This document shows positions 51,076 through 58,337 of a DNA stretch of 64,000 nucleotides, one piece after another. This DNA is from Microvirga zambiensis WSM3693 (lineage in GTDB: Bacteria > Pseudomonadota > Alphaproteobacteria > Rhizobiales > Beijerinckiaceae), in NCBI RefSeq assembly GCF_016735695.1, contig NZ_JAERQD010000005.1:62001-126000 (forward strand). Direction: 5' to 3'. Position numbers and translations under genes: made by a program. The notes beneath the pieces are model-generated. The model made no database searches. It was given only the letters and a program-made list of their open reading frames with translations, and was not told the origin of the DNA. The first letter of the stretch is position 1, and each line of letters opens with the position of its first letter.

Positions 51076-52509
51076 TCAATCCCGCGCCGGAACCGGTTCA
51101 CGCATCAGAAGCCGCATGTCGGTCAGGTGTCCGGTAATGGCGGCTGCCGCGACCATGGCCGGGGACATCAGATGCGTGCGCGATCCAGGTCCCTGCCGGC
51201 CTCGGAAATTTCTATTGGTGGTCGAGGCACAGCGCTCGCCGGGAGGCACGAGGTCGCCGTTCATGCCGACGCACATGGAACAGCCTGGATCGACCCATTC
51301 GAGCCCGGCCTCAAGGATAATGCGGTCTAGCCCTTCGTCTTCGGCCTGTTTCTTGACCAGCATCGAACCGGGCGAGACCAGGCCCGGCACCTTGGCTTTG
51401 CGGCCGACAAGGATCGCTGCCGCCGCCCTGATATCCTCGATGCGGCTGTTTGTGCAGGAACCAATGAACACCCGGTCGATGCGGATATCCGTGAGGCTCT
51501 GGCCAGGCTTAATATCCATGTAGTCCAGCGCATCGCGGACTTGCGCGGCGCGGGCCGGATCGGGGATCTGCGCCGGATCGGGCACCCGGGCCGTAATCGG
51601 CGAGGCATCCTCAGGCGTGATACCCCAAGTGACCACCGGCGCGATCTCGGCGGCATTGAGCGTGATCTCGTGGTCGAACACGGCGTCAGCATCGCTTGCC
51701 AGAGCCAGCCAGTATTGCGCCCCACGCTCGAAGGCCTCGCCCTTCGGCGCAAACGGGCGATTGCGCAGGTATTCGATGGTTGTCTCGTCCGGCGCGATCA
51801 TGCCGAAGCGTCCGCCGGCCTCGATGGAGAGATTGCAAAGCGTGAGCCGACCTTCCATGGAGAGGCTGCGGATGGTGGAGCCCGCATATTCGATCGCATG
51901 CCCGACCGCACCGCCCGTACCGATGCGGGCAATGGTCGAGAGCGCGAGATCCTTGGCCGAAACGCCTGGCGTGAGTTCGCCATCGACGCTGATCCGCATG
52001 CGCTTCGGCTTCTTCTGCCAGAGCGTCTGAGTCATCAGCACATGTGCAACCTCGGAGGCGCCGATGCCGAAGGCGATCGCCCCGAAGGCGCCATGGGTCG
52101 CAGTGTGGCTGTCGCCGCAGACGATGGTAAGGCCGGGGAGCGTGAGGCCCTGCTCCGGGCCGACGACATGCACGATGCCTTGAGCGGGATCGTCGAGACC
52201 GAAGCGACGAACACCGTGGCGCTGGCTGTTGCCGCGCAGCTGTTCGATCATGCCGCGGATGGCTGGGTCGATCCTGCCGAGATCGCGCGTGCGAGTCGGG
52301 ACGTAATGGTCCTCGATGCCGAAGGTTAGGTCCGGGCGAGCGACTTCGGCGGAGCGTTCCTTCAGCTTGTTGAAGGCATGGAAGGAGCCCTCATGAAGGA
52401 AGTGCCGGTCGATCCAGAGGAGGCACTGGCCGTCCTCGCGCTCGACGATCACATGTGCGTCGAAGACCTTGTCGAAAAGCGTAACATGCTTACGGTTCGG
52501 GGTATACAT
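51076..52509 (-). CDS. Aconitase-type large subunit (LeuC-like)
   Basis: A 477-residue [4Fe-4S] hydro-lyase large subunit. Cluster cysteines are Cys352 (GSCTNSR), Cys410 and Cys413 (DPGCSMC). CGDSHTATHGAFGAIAFGIG and EYAGSTI are conserved. Near the N-terminus the DRHxxHE block is followed by GSFHAF, where LeuC proteins have TSPQAF, and EDHYVPT replaces DHNVPT, so the substrate pocket probably differs from isopropylmalate isomerase. With the neighbouring lyase it may hydrate an unsaturated or methylated dicarboxylate. A GGTATA / TATACC palindrome overlaps its start codon. Confidence 0.85.
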   Translation of the reverse strand: MYTPNRKHVTLFDKVFDAHVIVEREDGQCLLWIDRHFLHEGSFHAFNKLKERSAEVARPDLTFGIEDHYVPTRTRDLGRIDPAIRGMIEQLRGNSQRHGVRRFGLDDPAQGIVHVVGPEQGLTLPGLTIVCGDSHTATHGAFGAIAFGIGASEVAHVLMTQTLWQKKPKRMRISVDGELTPGVSAKDLALSTIARIGTGGAVGHAIEYAGSTIRSLSMEGRLTLCNLSIEAGGRFGMIAPDETTIEYLRNRPFAPKGEAFERGAQYWLALASDADAVFDHEITLNAAEIAPVVTWGITPEDASPITARVPDPAQIPDPARAAQVRDALDYMDIKPGQSLTDIRIDRVFIGSCTNSRIEDIRAAAAILVGRKAKVPGLVSPGSMLVKKQAEDEGLDRIILEAGLEWVDPGCSMCVGMNGDLVPPGERCASTTNRNFRGRQGPGSRTHLMSPAMVAAAAITGHLTDMRLLMREPVPARD

Positions 52510-52520
52510 TCTATTATACC
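52501..52520. promoter_or_regulatory. Palindrome GGTATA-N8-TATACC over the leuC-like start
   Basis: GGTATA (52501-52506) and TATACC (52515-52520) form a perfect inverted repeat around the start codon of the large-subunit gene. Its GTATA half-site recurs in the TGTATATACA palindrome ahead of the transporter operon, so it may be an internal operator for the same GntR-type regulator. Confidence 0.35.
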
Positions 52521-52571
52521 AGTTCGGCGGGAGGCTCTACGGCTAGCAGTCGTCTGGTTGCCGCATCAAGG

Positions 52572-53486
52572 TCATGCCGTCGTGCCCGGGATAATGGTTC
52601 GCACAATCGAAGAGTCGAGACTCTCGTATCCCGAAAGATCGATCAGGTCGTAGAGCTCCGCGCGGGTGAACATCTCGCCGACTAGGCTGCTGGCGCTTCC
52701 ACTCGCCGCCAATGAGCTGAAAAGTTTCTCCTGGGCACGGGTGGCAACGCGCAATGCCGAGACCGGCCAGATAACCATCTTATATCCCATCGCCTCAAAT
52801 TCATCGGCAGAGAAGAAGGGAGTTCTTCCGAATTCGGTCATGTTCGCCAGCAGGGGCACACCCGGCAAACGCTGTGCGAACTCTTTGAACATCTCCGCTG
52901 TGGTCAGGGCCTCTGGGAAGATCGCATCGGCGCCGGCTTCCAGATACTTTTTCGCGCGATTGACGGCGGCATCCATCCCCTCTGAGGCAACTGCATCGGT
53001 TCGGGCAATGATGTAGAGCTGCTTCCGCGCCCGGACTGCGGCCGCGACCTTTGCGGCCATGTCCTCTGCAGACGCAAGTTTCTTGTCGTTGAGATGCCCG
53101 CATTTCTTCGGCAGGATCTGATCCTCGAGATGAACAGCGCCCGCGCCAGCCTCCTCGAATACGCGCACCATATGCATGGCGTTGAGCGCTTCTCCATACC
53201 CCGTGTCGCCGTCAACCAAAATCGGCAAACCGGTGGCTCGAGAGATCTGGCGGATGAAGAAGGCGACTTCATCGACTGTGATAATGCCCAGATCGGGAAG
53301 TCCCATCGAGGAACTCATGCCTGCGCCGGACAGGTAAACTGCCTCAAAACCGGCACGCGCTGCCTGAAGGGCGGCGAGCCCATTATGCGTACCCGGCATC
53401 CGCAGAATATGACCACGCTCGACGAGATTTCGGAATCTCAGGCCCGCGGGCTCCGAGCCCGTCGATTTCAAGGTGAGGTATGACAT
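52572..53486 (-). CDS. Isocitrate-lyase / PEP-mutase superfamily lyase (PrpB-like)
   Basis: A 304-residue TIM-barrel lyase. The signature PKKCGHL with catalytic Cys129, the Mg-binding VDGDTGYGEA and the HLEDQ block match 2-methylisocitrate lyase, dimethylmalate lyase and oxaloacetate hydrolase relatives. The reaction would be retro-aldol cleavage of a 2-hydroxy diacid to pyruvate (or glyoxylate) plus a second acid. Adjacent to an aconitase-type pair, the pairing matches dimethylmaleate hydratase plus dimethylmalate lyase known from nicotinate fermentation in Eubacterium barkeri. The start at 53486 fits the family length. Confidence 0.87.
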   Translation of the reverse strand: MSYLTLKSTGSEPAGLRFRNLVERGHILRMPGTHNGLAALQAARAGFEAVYLSGAGMSSSMGLPDLGIITVDEVAFFIRQISRATGLPILVDGDTGYGEALNAMHMVRVFEEAGAGAVHLEDQILPKKCGHLNDKKLASAEDMAAKVAAAVRARKQLYIIARTDAVASEGMDAAVNRAKKYLEAGADAIFPEALTTAEMFKEFAQRLPGVPLLANMTEFGRTPFFSADEFEAMGYKMVIWPVSALRVATRAQEKLFSSLAASGSASSLVGEMFTRAELYDLIDLSGYESLDSSIVRTIIPGTTA

Positions 53487-53521
53487 GACGTCTCCATAGT
53501 CCCCATGACGCGAAGGTCGCG

Positions 53522-55585
53522 CTATCTTTGCTCGCGGATGATCAGGTTGCCCGACTCCTCGACAATGCAGATCTGTCCGGCAAGAACAAAGGTCGTGGCA
53601 TCCATCTGCTCAATGATGGCGGGGCCGGGGATGATCGTATCCGTCGCAAGCAGCGAACGGTCATAGATGGGACAATCGATCCACCCACCGGCGTGATAGA
53701 CCTTTTGCTGTCCGGTCCTGGCGTCACCTGCATCGGGCTGCACAGTCTTGAAGTCGGGCTTCTTAAGCCTGCCGACGGCGCTGACGCGCAGGCCGGCGAG
53801 TTCGACCGGCGCATCCTTCTGGTCAAAGCTGTAGAGTTGACGATGCTGATCGTGGAAGCGCTTGATGGCTGCCATCAAGCTCTCACGGTTTGCAGCCCCT
53901 TCCCACGGCACATCCAGTTCATAACCCTGGTTTTCGTAGCGGAACGCGGCTGCCCAGCGCAGTTCCGCCTGATCTGGCGAGATGCCCTCGGTCTTCAGCC
54001 ATGCCATGGCCTGCACCTGCAATTCGGAGAATAGGACCGAAAGCTGGCTGAGATCGTCATAGGGGGAACGCAGCAGCAACGTACGGCTGAAATCACTGCG
54101 CAGATCGGCGATGAGCAGGCCCTTGCTCGACAGAACGCCACATCCCTGACCGACGATGATCGACTTCATTCCCAATTCGCGAGCGATGAATCCGCCATGC
54201 AGCGGTCCTGCACCTCCGAACGGCAGGAGGGAGAACTCCTTTGGATCGTAGCCCTTCTCGACTGAGACGACGCGAATGGCGCCGATCATGTTGTTGTTCG
54301 CCACGTCTATGATGCCACGGGCGGTCTCATAAAGGCCAGTGCCAAGCTTTTGCGCGAGACGCTCGACGGCGCGCATGGCGGCGTCCTTGTCGAGCGTCAT
54401 CGCGCCGCGCAGCAGATGCTCTGGCAGATGCCCCAGGACGAGATGAGCATCCGTGACGGTAGCTTCGATGCCCCCTCTGCCATAGCATGCGGGGCCGGGC
54501 ACTGCGCCGGCGCTGGCCGGCCCCACGGCAAGCCCGCCGCTGGCCGAATAGGCGATCGAGCCTCCGCCCGCACCAATCGTGTGAATTGCGATCATCGGAA
54601 CGTGAACGGGCCACGTGCCTACCGAGCCCTCCGTCGTGATCGCGGGCTCCGCGCCGTCGATCAAGCAGATATCGGCAGACGTGCCGCCGATATCCAGCGT
54701 AATGAGTTTCTGCTCCCCGGAAAGGTCGCCGGTATACCGGGCTCCGATCACGCCGGCGGCGGGCCCGGATAAGGCAGTCTGCACAGGTTCGTTGCGAATG
54801 GTCGCGGCGCCCGTCACGCCGCCATTCGACTTAACCAAAAGTAGCCGGGCATCCTTGATTCTTTCGGCGCGCAGCCCTTCCTCAAGCCGGCCGACGTAAT
54901 CAGAAACAAGCGGCATGACATAGGCATTGAGTGCCGTCGTCATGCTGCGCTCGAACTCACGGTATGTTGGGAGGACTTCACTCGAGAGGGATATCTGGAA
55001 CGAGGCGTCCTCTTCGAGGAGGATCTCGCGTGTCCGGCGCTCGTGAGCAGCATTCGCATAGGAGTGCAGGTAGCACACCGCAACGGAGCGAATACCCTTC
55101 GCTCTGATGCGCAGTGCAGCTTCACGAATATCCTCTTCCGAGAGCGGCGTGATCTCCTGCCCGTCGAACGACATGCGCTCCGTTATCTCGAAGATGCGCT
55201 GAGGAGGGATCGGGCGCTGCGGCTTGACCCAGGAAAACATATTCGCCTGCCGGGGAATATCATGCCTTCCGATCTCAAGAACATGCTTGAAGCCGCGGGT
55301 GGTTAGAAGCGCGCATTCCGCGCCGCGCATTTCCAGAATGGCATTTGTCGCGACGGTCGTGCCGTGGAGGACGTGGCTCACGCGCTCCGGCGTCACATTG
55401 GCAAGCTCGAGGACGCTGCGCACGCCGTTGACGAAGCCACGGGACGGGTCGTCCGGCGTCGATGGCACCTTGGCCTTCCATTCCTGCCCCGTGGAACGGT
55501 CGACGAGGGAAACATCGGTGAACGTTCCGCCGGTATCGATGGCGAGGGAAAAGGTGGGATCAGTGGAAAGCTCGTCAAGCGACAT
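53522..55585 (-). CDS. HyuA: ATP-dependent hydantoinase / oxoprolinase family, subunit A
   Basis: A 687-residue ATPase subunit of the hydantoinase/oxoprolinase/caprolactamase/acetone-carboxylase family, with an ASKHA (actin-like) fold. Motifs: AIDTGGTFTDV (phosphate 1), LHGTTVATNAILE, ALSGPAAGVIGA, TLDIGGTSADICLI (phosphate 2), GAGGGSI, PFGGAGPLHGG. With HyuB it would use ATP to open a cyclic amide, imide or hydantoin. No third subunit of the acetone-carboxylase type is present. AAGG precedes the ATG. It is separated from hyuB by three genes, which is unusual. Confidence 0.88.
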   Translation of the reverse strand: MSLDELSTDPTFSLAIDTGGTFTDVSLVDRSTGQEWKAKVPSTPDDPSRGFVNGVRSVLELANVTPERVSHVLHGTTVATNAILEMRGAECALLTTRGFKHVLEIGRHDIPRQANMFSWVKPQRPIPPQRIFEITERMSFDGQEITPLSEEDIREAALRIRAKGIRSVAVCYLHSYANAAHERRTREILLEEDASFQISLSSEVLPTYREFERSMTTALNAYVMPLVSDYVGRLEEGLRAERIKDARLLLVKSNGGVTGAATIRNEPVQTALSGPAAGVIGARYTGDLSGEQKLITLDIGGTSADICLIDGAEPAITTEGSVGTWPVHVPMIAIHTIGAGGGSIAYSASGGLAVGPASAGAVPGPACYGRGGIEATVTDAHLVLGHLPEHLLRGAMTLDKDAAMRAVERLAQKLGTGLYETARGIIDVANNNMIGAIRVVSVEKGYDPKEFSLLPFGGAGPLHGGFIARELGMKSIIVGQGCGVLSSKGLLIADLRSDFSRTLLLRSPYDDLSQLSVLFSELQVQAMAWLKTEGISPDQAELRWAAAFRYENQGYELDVPWEGAANRESLMAAIKRFHDQHRQLYSFDQKDAPVELAGLRVSAVGRLKKPDFKTVQPDAGDARTGQQKVYHAGGWIDCPIYDRSLLATDTIIPGPAIIEQMDATTFVLAGQICIVEESGNLIIREQR

Positions 55586-55601
55586 GGTGCGCCTTCTAAT
55601 T

Positions 55602-56516
55602 CTAGAGAAATTCAGGGGTTGACGGGGCTGCGAAATGTCCGGCGCGGACTTCGGTCATTTCAGCCGGGTAGCGTCGCCGAATGAACGTTTCCGCGCTCCG
55701 CTGCCTGGTCATTTCGATGACAGGATCCGGGATGGGCGCCGCATCAAGCAGCGCTCGCGTGTAAGGGTGCTGGGGATGTGCAAACAGGGAATCCGTCGGC
55801 GCTAGCTCCACTAGCCGCCCGAGAAACATTACGGCAACTCTGTCAGCTACATGCCGCACGACGGCAAGATCATGAGCGATGAAGAGGCAGGCGAAACCAA
55901 GCTGGCGTTGCAGATTCATCAGCAGATTAATGATCTGCGCCTGGATCGATACGTCCAGCGACGACACAGCCTCGTCGGCGACGATCAGACGCGGGCGCAG
56001 AGCGATGGCACGAGCGATCCCGATGCGCTGGCGCTGCCCACCCGAGAATTCCTGCGGGTAACGCGACGCAGCACTTGCCGGAAGGCGCACCATATCGAGC
56101 AGTTCTTCAACGCGTGTCTTTATGGCAACCTTTCCGCTGAGTTCGCCTGCAATGATTTGGGGCTCCGCGATGATCTCAGCGACCTTCATGCGCGGGTTCA
56201 GCGACGATTGGGGATCCTGGAAGACCATCTGCATATCGCGCCTCAGGGGACGCAACGCGCTATTGGAAAGACTGGTGAGCTCAGTGCCCTTTAGATAAAC
56301 CTTTCCGGCAGTCGGGCGGTCGAGCTGAAGCAGAGCGCGTCCGAGAGTGCTCTTGCCCGACCCGCTTTCACCGACAAGTCCGAGGGTCTCGCCGGGGGCG
56401 ATCTTGAGGCTTACCTGGTCCACCGCCTGGACGGCCAGACTGGGATAGCGCCCAGACCGCGGTCCGGGAAAATATTTGCAAACATTCTCAGCGGTCAGGA
56501 TGGGCTGCGTCTTCAT
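55602..56516 (-). CDS. Oligopeptide-type ABC transporter ATPase (DppF/OppF-like)
   Basis: A 304-residue ATPase of the dipeptide/oligopeptide/nickel importer class. Walker A GESGSGKS, Q-loop VFQDPQSSLNPRM, signature FSGGQRQRIGIARA, Walker B LIVADEAVSSLD and H-loop IAHDLAVV are intact; the C-terminal HPQHPYTRALLDA region is diagnostic of Opp/Dpp ATPases. Its ATG overlaps the stop of the second ATPase gene by four bases. The two ATPases serve the permeases encoded at 60.2-62.0 kb. Confidence 0.92.
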   Translation of the reverse strand: MKTQPILTAENVCKYFPGPRSGRYPSLAVQAVDQVSLKIAPGETLGLVGESGSGKSTLGRALLQLDRPTAGKVYLKGTELTSLSNSALRPLRRDMQMVFQDPQSSLNPRMKVAEIIAEPQIIAGELSGKVAIKTRVEELLDMVRLPASAASRYPQEFSGGQRQRIGIARAIALRPRLIVADEAVSSLDVSIQAQIINLLMNLQRQLGFACLFIAHDLAVVRHVADRVAVMFLGRLVELAPTDSLFAHPQHPYTRALLDAAPIPDPVIEMTRQRSAETFIRRRYPAEMTEVRAGHFAAPSTPEFL

Positions 56517-57541
56517 GACCCGCTCCTCATGGCCGGAGCATCGGCTTGATCATCGAGAGGCAATGAAGCGATCTCTCGCGCGCGCCAGCAGGCCGCCTCG
56601 TGGCCAGCGGCTATCGATTCAAGAGGCGGCTTCTGGCTGCATTTGTCTATGCGGAAGGCACAGCGCGGCTGGAAGGGACACCCCTTGGGACGCGTGAGCA
56701 CTGAGGGCGGCAGCCCTTCGATCGCGCTGAGTCTTCCCATGCGAGGACGGTCAAGGCGCGGCATGGAGTTCAGGAGACCGCGGGTATAAGGATGCGCAGG
56801 CTTGGCAAACAGCGAGTGGACGTCTGACCGCTCGACGATTCCGCCGGAATACATGACATTGACCTTCTGCGCATAGCGGGCAACGACACCCATGTCGTGC
56901 GTAATGAGCAGCGTTGCGGCGCCAAATTCTGCCATTCGCGCCTGCATGAGATCCAAGATCTGCGCCTGTGTCGTCACGTCGAGAGCCGTCGTCGGCTCGT
57001 CCGCGATCAGAACCCGTGGCCTGGCAGCGACTGCGATCGCCACCATCACCCTCTGGCGCATCCCGCCGGAAAGCTGATGCGGATACATGTCGATCCGGCT
57101 TTCGGGATTGGTGATGCCAACGCTCTTGAGCAAGGCTATGGCGCGATCCCGCACGCTGGATGCGGCAACGGGATTTCGCCTGATGCTCTCGGCAAGCTGG
57201 GTTCCGATCCGCAGCACGGGATTGAGTGAAGTCATCGGCTCTTGAAAGACGACGGCTATATCCCTGCCGCGAAGCTGGCGCATGCCTTTTTCACTGAGGC
57301 TGAGAAGGTCCTTGCCATTGAGCAGGACCTTGCCAGCCACGGTCCGAAGCCGAGGGCCGAGCAAGCGTGCGATGGAAAGCGCCGTGACGCTCTTTCCACT
57401 GCCGCTTTCACCGACAAGCGCAACCGTCTCTCCCTCGCGAAGCTCCAAGTCGACGCCGGTGACGACGTCAAAATTGTTGCCATCGCTTCCGAGCGCTGTG
57501 CGAAGTCCTTCGACCCGCAGCAACGGCGTGTCAGTCACCAT
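56513..57541 (-). CDS. Oligopeptide-type ABC transporter ATPase (DppD/OppD-like)
   Basis: A 342-residue ATPase. Walker A GESGSGKS, VVFQEPMTSLNPVL, signature LSGGMRQRVMVAIA, Walker B VLIADEPTTALD and H-loop ITHDMGVV are present, with a C-terminal Cys-rich block (GCPFQPRCAF, KCSQ, ACW) that in Opp/Dpp ATPases holds a 4Fe-4S cluster. ATG at 57541 lies inside the hydrolase coding end (11-base overlap), typical of a coupled operon gene. It forms a heterodimer with the DppF-like ATPase. Confidence 0.92.
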   Translation of the reverse strand: MVTDTPLLRVEGLRTALGSDGNNFDVVTGVDLELREGETVALVGESGSGKSVTALSIARLLGPRLRTVAGKVLLNGKDLLSLSEKGMRQLRGRDIAVVFQEPMTSLNPVLRIGTQLAESIRRNPVAASSVRDRAIALLKSVGITNPESRIDMYPHQLSGGMRQRVMVAIAVAARPRVLIADEPTTALDVTTQAQILDLMQARMAEFGAATLLITHDMGVVARYAQKVNVMYSGGIVERSDVHSLFAKPAHPYTRGLLNSMPRLDRPRMGRLSAIEGLPPSVLTRPKGCPFQPRCAFRIDKCSQKPPLESIAAGHEAACWRAREIASLPLDDQADAPAMRSGS

Positions 57542-58337
57542 GTTTTTCAAACCAGTCGAGAATGAGCGCCATGTATTCGTCGTGGCACTCGCCGGTATAT
57601 CCATGCGATGCGCCCTCGAAGATTTTAAGGACCGAGTTCGGAATTTCCTCATGCACGGCCCGCGCATATCGGGGACCCGTGAAGAGATCTTCGACGCCAC
57701 CGCAGGTGATGAGGGTGGGGCACTTGATGTTGCGGGCCCGGCCACGCAGATCGAGGGCCAGCATGGCATCCACGATCCTGTCATAGGAGTGAGGTGCTGG
57801 GAATGTATCCTCGCCCGCGCGTCCCCGGAACGCCGCCTCGGGAATCTCGGGCCGCTCTATGTAGGTCGCCGGCGTATAGCACCAGAGCGTGACTTCCTCC
57901 GCCCAGAGCTCCGGATCCAGCGCACGAAGCCGCTTCCACATCCGTGCAAGCGATGCGCTGAAATGGTCCGACTTGAGCACCGCCGATCCGAGTTCGAGCA
58001 CCGAAATGCGATCGGGGTGGCGTATGGCCAACTCCATGGCGACGCGCGCGCCCATGCCGCCGCCGCCGATCATCCGCGTCCTGTCGATCTTGAGATGGTC
58101 CAGCAACCCGGCAAGGTCGTCCGCCATCTGAGCGATCGTCCACGGCCCATCGGGGGCATCGGTACGTCCCATGCCGCGATGGTCATGGCGGATGCAGGTG
58201 TACTTCCGGGACAATATCGGATGGCTCTTGCCGAAATTGCGTCCGGCAAGCGACCAGCCGCTGCTCATGAGAAGCGGAGGGCCTTCGCCCGCGACCTCAT
58301 AATACATTTCGATATCGGAGACCTTTGCCTTAGGCAT
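57531..58337 (-). CDS. Alpha/beta-hydrolase-fold protein lacking the nucleophilic serine
   Basis: A 268-residue protein of alpha/beta-hydrolase fold (SGWSLAGRNFG, IRHDHRGMGRTD, ALDLRGRARNIKCPTLITCGG). The nucleophile elbow is GGGGMG (91-96): Gly94 sits where GxSxG proteins have Ser, and the DNA there (GGC repeats) is unambiguous. The acid in GGVEDLFTGP and the His in GASHGYTGE remain. The oxyanion HG is SG (SSGW). It may act by another mechanism, bind rather than cleave, or be an accessory subunit. It lies between HyuB and the DppD-like ATPase; both junctions overlap. Confidence 0.82.
   Translation of the reverse strand: MPKAKVSDIEMYYEVAGEGPPLLMSSGWSLAGRNFGKSHPILSRKYTCIRHDHRGMGRTDAPDGPWTIAQMADDLAGLLDHLKIDRTRMIGGGGMGARVAMELAIRHPDRISVLELGSAVLKSDHFSASLARMWKRLRALDPELWAEEVTLWCYTPATYIERPEIPEAAFRGRAGEDTFPAPHSYDRIVDAMLALDLRGRARNIKCPTLITCGGVEDLFTGPRYARAVHEEIPNSVLKIFEGASHGYTGECHDEYMALILDWFEKHGD

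Noticed and set aside
50437..52509. Calling the pair leuC/leuD of leucine biosynthesis
   Set aside because: The setting in a catabolic transport operon and the altered pocket residues of the large subunit argue against it, though this remains to be tested, so I left the gene symbols empty.
52515..52525. TATAAT-like -10 box just ahead of the leuC-like ATG
   Set aside because: On the minus strand TATAAT lies four bases from the ATG, too close for initiation at the codon, and no -35 element is seen; I treat the sequence as part of the palindrome.
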